Positions 39,894 to 48,615 of a DNA stretch of 50,028 nucleotides are shown piece after piece. The DNA lies in the NCBI GenBank assembly GCA_023284085.1, contig JAKVHY010000040.1, positions 1 through 50,028 of the forward strand, in the 5' to 3' direction. Each line of letters starts with the position of its first letter. The first letter of the stretch is position 1. Under the pieces are notes generated by a model. It searched no databases. It was given only the letters and a program-made list of their open reading frames with translations, and was not told the origin of the DNA. The translations under genes were made by a program, and so were the position numbers. This stretch comes from Shewanella benthica. GTDB lineage: Bacteria; Pseudomonadota; Gammaproteobacteria; Enterobacterales; Shewanellaceae.

Positions 39894-40769
39894 TTAGAGG
39901 ACGTAGACGAAGATAAACAGACACAACCAAACTACATCGACAAAGTGCCAATACCAGCTGCCTGCCTGGAAGGCGAAATGCTTATCCGGGGTAAAGTGAC
40001 CCTTCAATACTCGCAAAAACAACACTATCAGGAATACCGTTCCCAGGGTGACGTGCATGCCGTGGAAACCCGTTAAGAGGAAGAAGGTATTACCGTAAAC
40101 TCCAGAGGCCAAGGTTAAGCCCATCTCCTGGTAGGCGTGAATATATTCTTCGACTTGTAACGTCAGAAAACTCATGCCCAGCAAGATGGTGATACCCAGC
40201 CAAACTGTGATTGCCGAGCGTTTACCTTTCTCCAGACTCACGTGAGCCATATGCAGAGTTATAGATGATGTGAGTAGAATGATGGTGTTATACAGGGGCA
40301 AGCCAGTCCAAGGCATGGCCTCAGTTTTTGTGCCATCGGGTGTGGTTAATAATGGCCAAACGGCTTCAAATCCAGGCCAGAGCACCTCATTGGTCATGGC
40401 GTTATTGGAATCACCACCCAGCCAAGGCACTGCAATCATTCTGGCGTAGAGTAGGGCACCAAAAAATGCACCGAAGAACATCACCTCTGAGAAGATAAAC
40501 CAGCTCATTCCTTGGCGAAAAGACCTGTCCATCTGCTTGGAATAGAGGCCGCTCATCGACTCGGCGATAACGGTTCTAAACCAGCCAAAGATCATAAAAA
40601 TAATAACGGCTATGCCGGTGAGTAAGATTATTCCGCCACTGCCGCCATCGGATTTGAGTTGTTGTACATAACTTCCGGCGCCAAATGCGATGAGGAATAA
40701 TCCTACTGCCCCTATGATGGGCCATGCACTCTGTGCGGGAACGTAATAGTGTTCGTGCTTAGTTGTCAT
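39894..40769 (-). CDS. coxC: cytochrome c oxidase subunit III
   Basis: The 291-residue protein has seven membrane segments and subunit III motifs: HEHYYVPAQSAWPIIGA at the N-terminus, SEVMFFGAFFGALLYAR, ITLHMAHVSLEKG, FFLLTGFHGMHVTLGT and SWYWHFVDVVWLCLFIFVYVL at the end. The conserved membrane Glu and the His/Glu set are present. It stabilises the core complex and proton uptake. Its ATG overlaps cox11 by 4 bases. The oxidase structural operon appears to end here, before the divergent DUF2909 gene. Confidence 0.95.
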   Translation of the reverse strand: MTTKHEHYYVPAQSAWPIIGAVGLFLIAFGAGSYVQQLKSDGGSGGIILLTGIAVIIFMIFGWFRTVIAESMSGLYSKQMDRSFRQGMSWFIFSEVMFFGAFFGALLYARMIAVPWLGGDSNNAMTNEVLWPGFEAVWPLLTTPDGTKTEAMPWTGLPLYNTIILLTSSITLHMAHVSLEKGKRSAITVWLGITILLGMSFLTLQVEEYIHAYQEMGLTLASGVYGNTFFLLTGFHGMHVTLGTVFLIVLFLRVLKGHFTPDKHFAFQAGSWYWHFVDVVWLCLFIFVYVL

Positions 40770-41335
40770 CTTGCTGCTCCTTGCTCAACTGAGCCGACAT
40801 AACCACGGTCGGTGATGTTGTAGAGGGTATAAGAGAGAGTTAATGTGGTTATGGAATCGGGAAGATCCGGATCCACGAAGAAAATAAGTGGCAGTACGGC
40901 ACTTTCTTTGGCCATTAGTCTCTGCTGGTTGAAGCAGAAACACTCGGTTTTATTGAAGTAAGCGGCTCCCTGTCCAGGTGAGACCGAGGGGATGGCCTGG
41001 CCAATGGTATCCTTTAGAGACAGGTTCTTCGCATTGAAGTTAGTGCGAATCAGCTCTCCGGGATGCACCTGCATACGTTTGACTTCAGGCGTAAACTCCC
41101 AAGGCATATCACTCTGGATCTGCGCCATAAATTCTATGGTAATGGTGCGAGTCTCATCGATGGTGATCGGCTTGTAAGTGCTGGCGCTATTCTGGGGTTT
41201 GCCATTGATGCCCAATTGTTCGCAAAGCACATCGTATAAGGGCACCAAGGCGAAGCCGAAGCCGAACATGCCCACGGCACCAGCAATCAGCATGCCGATG
41301 AGTTTTCGATTAGACTTGCCCTGATGAGTGCTCAT
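40766..41335 (-). CDS. ctaG: cytochrome c oxidase assembly protein CtaG/Cox11
   Basis: The 189-residue protein has one N-terminal membrane segment (LIGMLIAGAVGMFGFGFALV) and a periplasmic immunoglobulin-like domain. KTECFCFNQQ carries the paired cysteines that bind copper, and FFVDPDLP is a conserved element near the end. It supplies copper to the CuB site of subunit I. Its place between coxA and coxC is the usual one, and it starts 2 bases after the end of coxA. It is unrelated to the other protein family called CtaG. Confidence 0.93.
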   Translation of the reverse strand: MSTHQGKSNRKLIGMLIAGAVGMFGFGFALVPLYDVLCEQLGINGKPQNSASTYKPITIDETRTITIEFMAQIQSDMPWEFTPEVKRMQVHPGELIRTNFNAKNLSLKDTIGQAIPSVSPGQGAAYFNKTECFCFNQQRLMAKESAVLPLIFFVDPDLPDSITTLTLSYTLYNITDRGYVGSVEQGAAR

Positions 41336-41337
41336 AT

Positions 41338-42984
41338 CTACTTTATCTCGGGTGGTGTAGTGAATGAGTGATAGGGTGCCGGGCTAGGCAGTGTCCACTC
41401 TAAGCCTTCAGCGCCTTCCCAAGGTTTAGCCGCCGCTTTTTCGCCACCGCGTATACACTTGATGACCAGCGCGAGGAAGATAAACTGAGACAGTCCGAAG
41501 GCGAAGCCGCCTATGGAAACGATCTGATTAACATCGGCAAATTGCACCGCATAATCGGGGATTCGTCTTGGCATTCCCGCTAAGCCTAAGAAATGCATAG
41601 GGAAGAAGAGTACGTTGACCGATATTACGGAACACCAAAAATGTATCTTGCCTAGCTTCTCGTCATACATGTTACCGGTCCACTTCGGCAGCCAGTAATA
41701 AGCGGCGGCCATGATGGAGAAGATGGCACCTGTCACCAGCACATAGTGGAAATGTGCCACCACGAAATACGTATCATGGTATTGGAAGTCTGCCGGGGTG
41801 ATGGCCAGCATCAGGCCCGAAAAACCGCCTATGGTGAAGAGTATGATAAAGGCGATGGCGAACAGCATTGGTGTCTCGAAGGTGAGGGAGCCTCGCCACA
41901 TGGTCGCCACCCAGTTAAACACTTTCACTCCGGTGGGCACCGCAATTAACATGGTGCAATACATGAAAAAGAGCTCGGCGAATACCGGCATACCTGTGGT
42001 GAACATGTGGTGTGCCCAGACAAGGAATGAGAGTATTGCTATGCTCGAAGTGGCGTAGACCATAGAGGAGTAGCCAAACAGCTTCTTACGGCTGAACGTT
42101 GGCACAATGGCCGAGATGATACCGAAGGAGGGTAAGATCATGATGTAAACTTCGGGATGGCCGAAGAACCAGAAGATATGCTGGAACATCACAGGGTCGC
42201 CACCACCTGCGGCATCGAAGAAGCTGGTACCGAAGTATTTATCCGTTAGCACCATGGTCACTGTGCCAGCGAGTACCGGCATCACGGCAATTAAGAGGAA
42301 GGCGGTGATTAACCAGGTCCAAACAAAAAGTGGTAATTTCATCCAGGTCATACCCGGGGCGCGCATATTCACTATGGTCACGATCACATTGATCGCTCCC
42401 ATGATGGAGCTAATTCCCATGATATGGATAGAGAAGACAAATAACGCCGTGCTGTCGGGACTGTAAGTGGTCGACAGCGGCGCGTAGAAGGTCCAGCCAA
42501 AGTTAGGTCCGCCCCCTTCCATAAATAGCGAGCTCAACAGGATTGTGAAGGCAAAGGGTAAGATCCAAAAACTCCAGTTGTTCATCCTTGGCAGCGCCAT
42601 GTCTGGCGCACCTATCATCATAGGTATCAACCAGTTTGCCAGGCCCGTGAAGGCTGGCATGACGGCTCCAAACACCATGATAAGCCCATGAACAGTGGTC
42701 ATCTGATTGAAAAAATTAGGCTCTATTAGCTGCAGGCCTGGTTGAAATAGCTCGGCGCGTATCACCATAGCCATGGCGCCACCGGTGAGGAACATGATAA
42801 AACTGAACCAGAGGTAGAGAGTACCTATGTCTTTGTGATTGGTGGTGAACAGCCAACGTTTAATGCCCGAAGGGTGTTGTTGGTGATGTTCATCTTGCTG
42901 GAGATGTTCATCTTGGTGGTCGCTGGCTGCTTCGACCTGAGCGATTTCCATATTCGGTTTCGCTTCGCGGGTTAAAGTATTCAT
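41338..42984 (-). CDS. coxA: cytochrome c oxidase subunit I (aa3-type)
   Basis: The 548-residue protein has twelve membrane segments. The heme A, heme a3 and CuB ligands lie in MTTVHGLIMVFG, FWFFGHPEVYIMILPSFG (with the His-Tyr cross-link pair), LVWAHHMFTTGM and HDTYFVVAHFHYVL. The GHPEVY motif places it in the A1 type heme-copper oxidases with the D-channel glutamate. It reduces oxygen to water and pumps protons. An unusual His/Gln/Asp-rich N-terminal tail (residues 20-40) precedes the first helix. coxB ends 9 bases upstream. Confidence 0.97.
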   Translation of the reverse strand: MNTLTREAKPNMEIAQVEAASDHQDEHLQQDEHHQQHPSGIKRWLFTTNHKDIGTLYLWFSFIMFLTGGAMAMVIRAELFQPGLQLIEPNFFNQMTTVHGLIMVFGAVMPAFTGLANWLIPMMIGAPDMALPRMNNWSFWILPFAFTILLSSLFMEGGGPNFGWTFYAPLSTTYSPDSTALFVFSIHIMGISSIMGAINVIVTIVNMRAPGMTWMKLPLFVWTWLITAFLLIAVMPVLAGTVTMVLTDKYFGTSFFDAAGGGDPVMFQHIFWFFGHPEVYIMILPSFGIISAIVPTFSRKKLFGYSSMVYATSSIAILSFLVWAHHMFTTGMPVFAELFFMYCTMLIAVPTGVKVFNWVATMWRGSLTFETPMLFAIAFIILFTIGGFSGLMLAITPADFQYHDTYFVVAHFHYVLVTGAIFSIMAAAYYWLPKWTGNMYDEKLGKIHFWCSVISVNVLFFPMHFLGLAGMPRRIPDYAVQFADVNQIVSIGGFAFGLSQFIFLALVIKCIRGGEKAAAKPWEGAEGLEWTLPSPAPYHSFTTPPEIK

Positions 42985-42993
42985 ATTTACTCC

Positions 42994-44115
42994 CTATTGG
43001 CCATGCTGACTGACATCAGCAGCCTGAACCGTATCGCCTGTGTTGTTGTCCCACGCGTTACGTTCATAAGTAATTACTGCGGCAATTTCTTGCGCGGTTA
43101 ATTGCTTTCCAAAAGCCTGCATCGCAGTGCCCGCCTTCCCATTGATAACCATCTCTAAGTGATCCATTAATGGTCCTGTGGTGATTGGGCTGCCTTTCAT
43201 TGGAGGGAATACGCCGGGTAAACCCATGCCGTTAGGTTGATGACATGCGGCACATCGAGACATGTACACCTGTTCACCTTGGGCCATAAGCTCATCCATG
43301 GAGAGGGATTTACTCAAGGAGGCCTCTGCCTCTGCAGCGGCGGTGCTGGCTTGATTTTTTTGTTCGGCAACCCAGACGTCGAAATCGGCTTGGCTGAGGG
43401 CCTCGACCACGATTGGCATGAAGCCGTGATCTTTACCGCAGAGCTCGGCACATTGGCCGCGATAGGTACCCGGGATATTGATACGAGTCCATGCTTCATT
43501 GATGAAACCTGGGTTAGCGTCTTTCTTGACGGCGAATGCCGGAACCCACCAGGAGTGGATCACATCTTCAGATGTCATCAGGAAGCGAACTTTTTTATTG
43601 ATGGGAAGTACTAAGGGCTTATCGACCTCGAGGAGATAGTTCTCTCCCTTCTCCTCAGTTCCCTCTATTTGTTCTCTCGGGGTCGAGAGTAAGCTATAGA
43701 ATTCTATATCTTGATCGAAATAGCTGTAATGCCATTTCCATTGAGAGCCTGTGATCTTGATGGTGATGTCGGCATCACTAGAATCTTCCATGGCGATTAA
43801 GGTCTTAGTCGCCGGAATTGCCATAATAATGAGTATGATGAAAGGTGTAATGGTCCAGGCTATCTCGACCTTAGTACTTTCGTGGAAATTGGCTGCTACG
43901 GCACCCTTAGACTTTCGGTGATTGATCATGGAATAGATCATCACTCCGAAAACCACAACACCGATGGCGCAACAGATATACAGGATGATCATGTGCAGGT
44001 TGTATACCTGTCCACTGATATCCGTGACACCCTTGGTCATATTAAGGGGCATTTCTGATGCCAAAACGTAAGGCGTAAACAGCAACGCCAGAAAACTATA
44101 CAACACTCGCTTCAC
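42994..44115 (-). CDS. coxB: cytochrome c oxidase subunit II with fused cytochrome c
   Basis: The 373-residue protein has a signal peptide/anchor, two membrane helices (to about residue 105), and a periplasmic cupredoxin domain with CuA ligands in WWVPAFAVKKD and CAELCGKDHGFMPIVV. A C-terminal cytochrome c domain follows, with heme motif CAACH (near residue 288) and axial Met candidates downstream. This makes the oxidase caa3-like: electrons can enter through the fused cytochrome. It is the first gene of the structural operon. The start is GTG with GAGGAG upstream. Confidence 0.95.
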   Translation of the reverse strand: MKRVLYSFLALLFTPYVLASEMPLNMTKGVTDISGQVYNLHMIILYICCAIGVVVFGVMIYSMINHRKSKGAVAANFHESTKVEIAWTITPFIILIIMAIPATKTLIAMEDSSDADITIKITGSQWKWHYSYFDQDIEFYSLLSTPREQIEGTEEKGENYLLEVDKPLVLPINKKVRFLMTSEDVIHSWWVPAFAVKKDANPGFINEAWTRINIPGTYRGQCAELCGKDHGFMPIVVEALSQADFDVWVAEQKNQASTAAAEAEASLSKSLSMDELMAQGEQVYMSRCAACHQPNGMGLPGVFPPMKGSPITTGPLMDHLEMVINGKAGTAMQAFGKQLTAQEIAAVITYERNAWDNNTGDTVQAADVSQHGQ

Positions 44116-44435
44116 TAGACTTCTCCTCTGTCAAAAAATTAAGACAAAGAAGAGTCACACAGTAAGTCTCTGCTCTATGCAAACTCTTCAGTTCCCAAAA
44201 AAGCAACGATGACTTCAAAGTGCAGTGGCGGTTCACTTGTTATTTTAGTTTGGCAGTCACTTATCTACCAGAGTTAACCACACTCGCACCTACGGCTGAA
44301 TATATCAGTACCGACTTCAGCGAGGTAAATATCTGGCCTTCCACATATGGCAGGGATTTACTACGCCGACAACTAAATCGTTTGGATATAACAAATTATC
44401 GTTGTTATATGCCTAACTTACTTGGTGTTGAAATA

Positions 44436-44449
44436 TTGATCAAGATCAC
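44436..44449. promoter_or_regulatory. FNR/EtrA-like site
   Basis: TTGAT-CAAG-ATCAC matches the TTGAT-N4-ATCAA consensus in nine of ten positions. It lies about 320 bases upstream of coxB, which is far for a direct repressor site. Confidence 0.4.
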
Positions 44450-44489
44450 TTTTAATGATTTTTTTAAATAATTCGAATAAAAATCAGCC

Positions 44490-44513
44490 ACAAAAAAGTC
44501 CCTTGCGGGACTT
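44490..44513 (-). terminator. Rho-independent terminator of lexA-sulA
   Basis: On the minus strand AAGTCCC-GCAA-GGGACTT is followed by TTTTG, starting 37 bases after the sulA stop. Confidence 0.85.
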
Positions 44514-44549
44514 AAATAATAGATTTTCTATTTGTTAAATGGCTAGATA

Positions 44550-45062
44550 TTAGTGCAGAGATCCAAATAAACAGGCTTGGCTGAAGTGAGCATCTGTTTG
44601 GCTATGGGCTTTTGCATGTAAGTGACTATTCGCATCTTCGATGACAATGCCAAGGGCGCGAGCGCTCTTTTCTACGAGTTTGAGTCGGCGGTTGTCACGG
44701 GAATCTAAGACCTGAGTCCAGCAGATGACGGCACTGGATGTACCACTTATGAGTGCTTTTTCCATGGCCCATAAGGTTTCGACTTCGTCTTTAGCATGAA
44801 CCAAGAGGACACGGTCCATTCTAACACCGGCTTCGGCTAACATCTGCTTGTAACCTATGTTGGGAGGACTGATCAATACGATCCATTGTCCTTGATGGCT
44901 CAATGTGGCGAGCCGATTACTCACATTTTTCAGTTCCACCCGGCCCTGAGTGTGGGTACTTACTGTGGTGATACTGCCACACTCTTGGGCGACGGACGCT
45001 TGGTCAAGGGGATTGGTCCATAAACCTGGGTGTCTAGGGCTATTTCCGATTAAATTTTTCAT
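44550..45062 (-). CDS. sulA: SOS cell division inhibitor SulA
   Basis: I start at ATG 45062, which has AAGGAG 7 bases upstream; a TTG at 45068 would lie on that ribosome site. The 170-residue protein resembles SulA in its central region: LATLSHQGQWIVLISPPN, then AGVRMDRVLLVHAKDE, and the RecA-like fold continues with VICWTQVLDSRDNRRLKL. SulA binds FtsZ and delays division during DNA damage. It is 32 bases downstream of lexA on the same strand, so it should be induced from the lexA promoter, an arrangement known in Shewanella and Pseudomonas. The C-terminus is His/Ser-rich. Confidence 0.85.
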   Translation of the reverse strand: MKNLIGNSPRHPGLWTNPLDQASVAQECGSITTVSTHTQGRVELKNVSNRLATLSHQGQWIVLISPPNIGYKQMLAEAGVRMDRVLLVHAKDEVETLWAMEKALISGTSSAVICWTQVLDSRDNRRLKLVEKSARALGIVIEDANSHLHAKAHSQTDAHFSQACLFGSLH

Positions 45063-45094
45063 TACCAAGCTCCTTCGCCAATGTGCGATTTCAT

Positions 45095-45712
45095 CTATTG
45101 CCAGTTGCCGTTACGGATCACGCCGACTGCCAGTCCCTCAATGCTCAGGCTCTGACTGGTGAGATCGACCACTATTGGTGCATAATCTTCATTTTCAGCA
45201 TGGAGATAAACCATGCTGCCCTTTTTCTCGAAGCGTTTTACTGTGACATCGTCTTCCACTCTAGCCACGACAATTTGGCCATTCTTAGCTTGTGAAATTT
45301 TATGCACTGCGAGCAGATCACCCTCGAGAATGCCGATATCTTTCATGCTGTCGCCGCGCACCCTAAGTAGAAAGTCGGCACTGGGACGAAACATGCTTGG
45401 GTCAACCTTATAATGCTGTTCTATATGTTCCTGGGCTAGGATGGGTTCACCTGCGGCAACTTGGCCGATCAATGGCAAGCCTAAATCTTCTGGCTCCGCT
45501 GCTTGGGTGAGTCGGATGCCGCGGGATGTACCAGGAATGATCTCGATGCGACCTTTCTTGGCCAGTGCCTTAAGATGTTCTTCGGCAGCGTTGGCGCTCT
45601 TGAAACCTAGGCGCTTAGCTATTTCGGCTCGAGTCGGAGGCATTCCGGTATCGGAAATATTACGCTTAATGAGTTCTAGGATCTCGGCTTGTCTTGGTGT
45701 CAAAGGTCTCAT
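45095..45712 (-). CDS. lexA: LexA repressor
   Basis: The 205-residue protein has a winged helix-turn-helix DNA-binding domain (MRPLTPRQAEILELI, PPTRAEIAKRLGF). Its self-cleavage site is Ala87-Gly88 in IGQVAAGEPIL, and the protease dyad is Ser122 in RVRGDSMKDIGI and Lys159 in DVTVKRF. All functional residues are in place. It represses SOS genes and cleaves itself when RecA filaments form. Two LexA boxes in front of it imply self-control. It is divergent from plsB, as in E. coli, and co-transcribed with sulA. Confidence 0.97.
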   Translation of the reverse strand: MRPLTPRQAEILELIKRNISDTGMPPTRAEIAKRLGFKSANAAEEHLKALAKKGRIEIIPGTSRGIRLTQAAEPEDLGLPLIGQVAAGEPILAQEHIEQHYKVDPSMFRPSADFLLRVRGDSMKDIGILEGDLLAVHKISQAKNGQIVVARVEDDVTVKRFEKKGSMVYLHAENEDYAPIVVDLTSQSLSIEGLAVGVIRNGNWQ

Positions 45713-45718
45713 GATGAA

Positions 45719-45738
45719 TCCTGTCTTTTTATACAGTT
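45719..45738. promoter_or_regulatory. LexA box 2 (promoter-proximal to lexA ATG)
   Basis: CTGT-CTTTTTAT-ACAG fits CTGT-N8-ACAG and lies 7 bases before the lexA start codon, adjoining box 1 as in the tandem sites of E. coli lexA. Confidence 0.85.
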
Positions 45739-45757
45739 ACTGTCAGTATATACAGTA
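45738..45757. promoter_or_regulatory. LexA box 1
   Basis: TACTGT-CAGTATAT-ACAGTA is a full-consensus LexA site with perfect outer arms. It covers the -10 element of the lexA promoter. Confidence 0.95.
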
Positions 45758-45772
45758 TTTTAATCAGTGCAA
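45745..45772 (-). promoter_or_regulatory. lexA-sulA promoter
   Basis: On the minus strand TTGCAC, a 16-base spacer and TATACT. The -10 lies inside LexA box 1, consistent with repression by occlusion. Confidence 0.7.
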
Positions 45773-46191
45773 GGATTAACCAAGCTTATTGAGTGTGCTG
45801 ACAAACTCTCAATTGCAAGAGATTGGTTTATATTGATTATTTTTGATGTGACTACTTAGGGCTTAAATATCGTTAAATAGGTGGTGGGCTTGACCTCCTC
45901 GAATTATATATCTTTTGTGCTGATGGTTATTTCTCTAAGCTGGCTTATTTTATTTCAACTCATTCCGTGTGTAGAGAAAACCCTAGGCCGAGTGTTTTGA
46001 ACTAAGCTTTCATCAGCTTTAACTATCCCCCTCCTACCTTCCGAGCATGAACACTAAGCGAATCAGAGTCTGTTTTAGCGATAACGCTATAAATCAGGCT
46101 TAGGGCGGATTTTGCCGACTAGATTAGGGAGTTCTCTCTTTTATCTGGTATTCTATGCAGTTATTAAGAAGACTCACACTGTATAATAAAA
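45773..46191. promoter_or_regulatory. lexA-plsB divergent intergenic region
   Basis: This stretch should hold the plsB promoter. I could not pick one with confidence, and no further operator or small gene is evident. Confidence 0.4.
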
Positions 46192-48615
46192 ATGTCAAAA
46201 AAAGACTCTCTTTGGTATCAATCCTTACGTTGGATTCAGAAAAAGCTGGTACAAACAATAGTTGTGCCCCATGATCCCTTCGCCGATCTCAACTTAGATC
46301 CTGATAAGCCTGTGGTTTATGTGATGAAGACTGAATCTCTCAGCGACATAGCTTCCTTAAGTGAAATCACCAGTAAGTATGGACTTCCAAGCCCTTATGA
46401 TGAGCTGGTTGTCGATGGTGAGCGCACGCCGAGAGTAGTGTGTCTGGAAGGCGCCAAGCCGTTATTTGGTCAAAGAGAAAGCAACGAGTTTTTCTTAAAT
46501 AGCTTTATGGATCTGCTCAAGGTACATAGGCAGAAGCCTGAGCTGGATATACAGCTTGTGCCGGTTAGCCTTTACTGGGGGCGGACTCCAGGAAAAGAAG
46601 ACGATACCATGAAGGCGGCAGTGCTTGAGCGTCAAAATCCGACCTGGCTGCGAAAATGCCTGATGATCCTCTTCCTGGGTCGACATAATTTCGTTCAGTT
46701 TTCTAATGCCGTCTCAATTCGTTATATGGCCGACGAACACGGCACCGACAAAAGAATTGCTCACAAGTTGGCTCGTGTTGCTCGAGTTCACTTCAGCCGT
46801 CAACGTAAGGTCATGACTGGACCTGTTTTGCCTAAACGTCAGGTGTTATTTCAAGACCTGTTAAATTCAGAGTCCCTTAAGAAGGCGATTCTGGAGGAAG
46901 CGGCGAGCAAGAAGATCTCCGAAGTCGAGGCCAGAGCCAAGGCGATGGAGTATCTCGATGAAGTCGCGGCGGATTACTCCGAGAGCTTTGTGCGCATCGC
47001 CGAGCGTTTCTTGGCCTGGCTGTGGAATAAGCTCTACAAGGGTATCAATATTAAAGGCGCCGAGCAGGTAAGGCAGCTACATCATGATGGTCATGAGATC
47101 ATCTATGTGCCTTGTCACCGTAGTCATATGGACTATTTACTACTGTCTTATATTCTTTATTATGAAGGCATGGTCCCACCGCACATCGCTGCGGGTATCA
47201 ACCTCAATTTCTGGCCTGCCGGGCCTATGTTCCGCCGTGGCGGAGCCTTCTTCATTCGCCGTAGTTTCAGAGGCAACAAGCTCTATACGGCGGTTTTTCG
47301 TGAATATTTGGATCAGCTGTTCACCAAAGGTTACTCGGTAGAATACTTCACCGAAGGTGGGCGTTCACGCACCGGGCGTCTGCTCGCACCTAAGACTGGC
47401 ATGATCGCCATGACTCTTAATAGTGTGCTGAGAGGCATGGAAAGACCGGTAACCTTAGTACCTGTGTACTTAGGTTATGACCATGTGATGGAAGTCGCCA
47501 CCTATCATAAAGAGCTTAGTGGCAAGAAGAAAAAGAAAGAGTCTGTTTGGCAGCTTTTTGGAGCACTGCGTAAGCTAGGTAACTTCGGTCAAGGCTATGT
47601 GAATTTTGGTCAACCCATCACCTTAGATATCTATCTGGACGAGCAGGTACCCGATTGGAAGCAGGAGCTAGCCAAAGATCCTGAGCAGAAGCCTAAGTGG
47701 CTGACTCCTGTGGTGAATGCCTTAGCGAATCGGGTTATGACAAGTATTAACGATGCGGCGGCGGTGAGTTCGGTGACTCTGACCAGCCTGGTCTTGCTCG
47801 CTTCTGAGCAACATGCCCTGGAGCGTTCACAGCTTGAGAAGCAGTTAGATCTCTATTTAAAATTGCTCAAAGATCTGCCCTATACCGAATTTACCTCGGT
47901 ACCCGAAGGTGATGGCAAGTTACTGGTACAGCGAGGTTTAGAGCTAAAGAAGTTTCAGTTAGATAGCGATCCGCTAGGAGATATCATCTCCATAGAGGAT
48001 AGCATTGCAGTAGCTATGACCTATTACCGTAACAATATCATCCACCTCTTGATTGTTCCGTCGCTGATTGCCAGCTGTTTGACGCAGCATGAGCATGTCA
48101 CCAGAGACGAGATTGTCGCTACGGTAAAAGATTTCTACCCCTTGCTTAAAGCGGAATTGTTCATGGGTATTGAGGACATTGAAACTCATGTTACCCAAGT
48201 TTTGGATCTATTTATTGCACAAGGTTTAATCACCGAGTCCGCATGCTTCTCGCCTGTAGAGAGTCAGATCAACCAGCTGTTACTGCTTGCGGGTACCGTG
48301 AGTGAGACTATGCAACGTTATGCCATCATATTTAATCTGCTGGCAGTCTGCCCTAAGATGGAGCGCTCCGAACTTGAGCGCGACAGCCATAGATTGGCAC
48401 AGAGACTGGGTGCGCTTCATGGCATCACGGCGCCTGAATTTTATGACAAGAAGCTCTACGGCACCCTGAGTGTCAAGCTAAAAGAGCTAGGTTATATATT
48501 AGATAGCGACAAGAGAGGCGAAGTCGAACGGATTAGACTGCGAGCCAATGGCCTGCTGCGTTCATCTGTCAGGCAAACCATAGAAGATAGCGTCGCTGCG
48601 GAGCACAAAGCGTAA
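46192..48615 (+). CDS. plsB: glycerol-3-phosphate 1-O-acyltransferase PlsB
   Basis: The 807-residue enzyme shows the four acyltransferase blocks: CHRSHMDYLLLSYIL (catalytic H-x4-D), FFIRRSFRGNKLY, EYFTEGGRSRTGRLL and TLVPVYLGYD, between residues ~305 and ~430. Length and motif spacing match E. coli PlsB. It is a peripheral inner-membrane protein that attaches the first acyl chain to glycerol-3-phosphate, using acyl-ACP or acyl-CoA. It is divergent from lexA, the classical neighbourhood, but dgkA is absent and a permease gene follows with a 1-base overlap. Confidence 0.97.
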   Translation: MSKKDSLWYQSLRWIQKKLVQTIVVPHDPFADLNLDPDKPVVYVMKTESLSDIASLSEITSKYGLPSPYDELVVDGERTPRVVCLEGAKPLFGQRESNEFFLNSFMDLLKVHRQKPELDIQLVPVSLYWGRTPGKEDDTMKAAVLERQNPTWLRKCLMILFLGRHNFVQFSNAVSIRYMADEHGTDKRIAHKLARVARVHFSRQRKVMTGPVLPKRQVLFQDLLNSESLKKAILEEAASKKISEVEARAKAMEYLDEVAADYSESFVRIAERFLAWLWNKLYKGINIKGAEQVRQLHHDGHEIIYVPCHRSHMDYLLLSYILYYEGMVPPHIAAGINLNFWPAGPMFRRGGAFFIRRSFRGNKLYTAVFREYLDQLFTKGYSVEYFTEGGRSRTGRLLAPKTGMIAMTLNSVLRGMERPVTLVPVYLGYDHVMEVATYHKELSGKKKKKESVWQLFGALRKLGNFGQGYVNFGQPITLDIYLDEQVPDWKQELAKDPEQKPKWLTPVVNALANRVMTSINDAAAVSSVTLTSLVLLASEQHALERSQLEKQLDLYLKLLKDLPYTEFTSVPEGDGKLLVQRGLELKKFQLDSDPLGDIISIEDSIAVAMTYYRNNIIHLLIVPSLIASCLTQHEHVTRDEIVATVKDFYPLLKAELFMGIEDIETHVTQVLDLFIAQGLITESACFSPVESQINQLLLLAGTVSETMQRYAIIFNLLAVCPKMERSELERDSHRLAQRLGALHGITAPEFYDKKLYGTLSVKLKELGYILDSDKRGEVERIRLRANGLLRSSVRQTIEDSVAAEHKA

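Larger units (their letters stand above)
44116..44549. promoter_or_regulatory. upstream region of the oxidase operon
   Basis: The gap holds the presumed coxB promoter (not pinpointed), an FNR/EtrA-like palindrome at 44436-44449 and the sulA terminator. An 83-codon plus-strand frame at 44220 has no ribosome site or family resemblance, and I do not take it as a gene. Confidence 0.45.

Noticed and set aside
44220..44471. 83-codon plus-strand frame between coxB and sulA
   Set aside because: No ribosome site or recognisable motif, and it spans the FNR-like box and control region.
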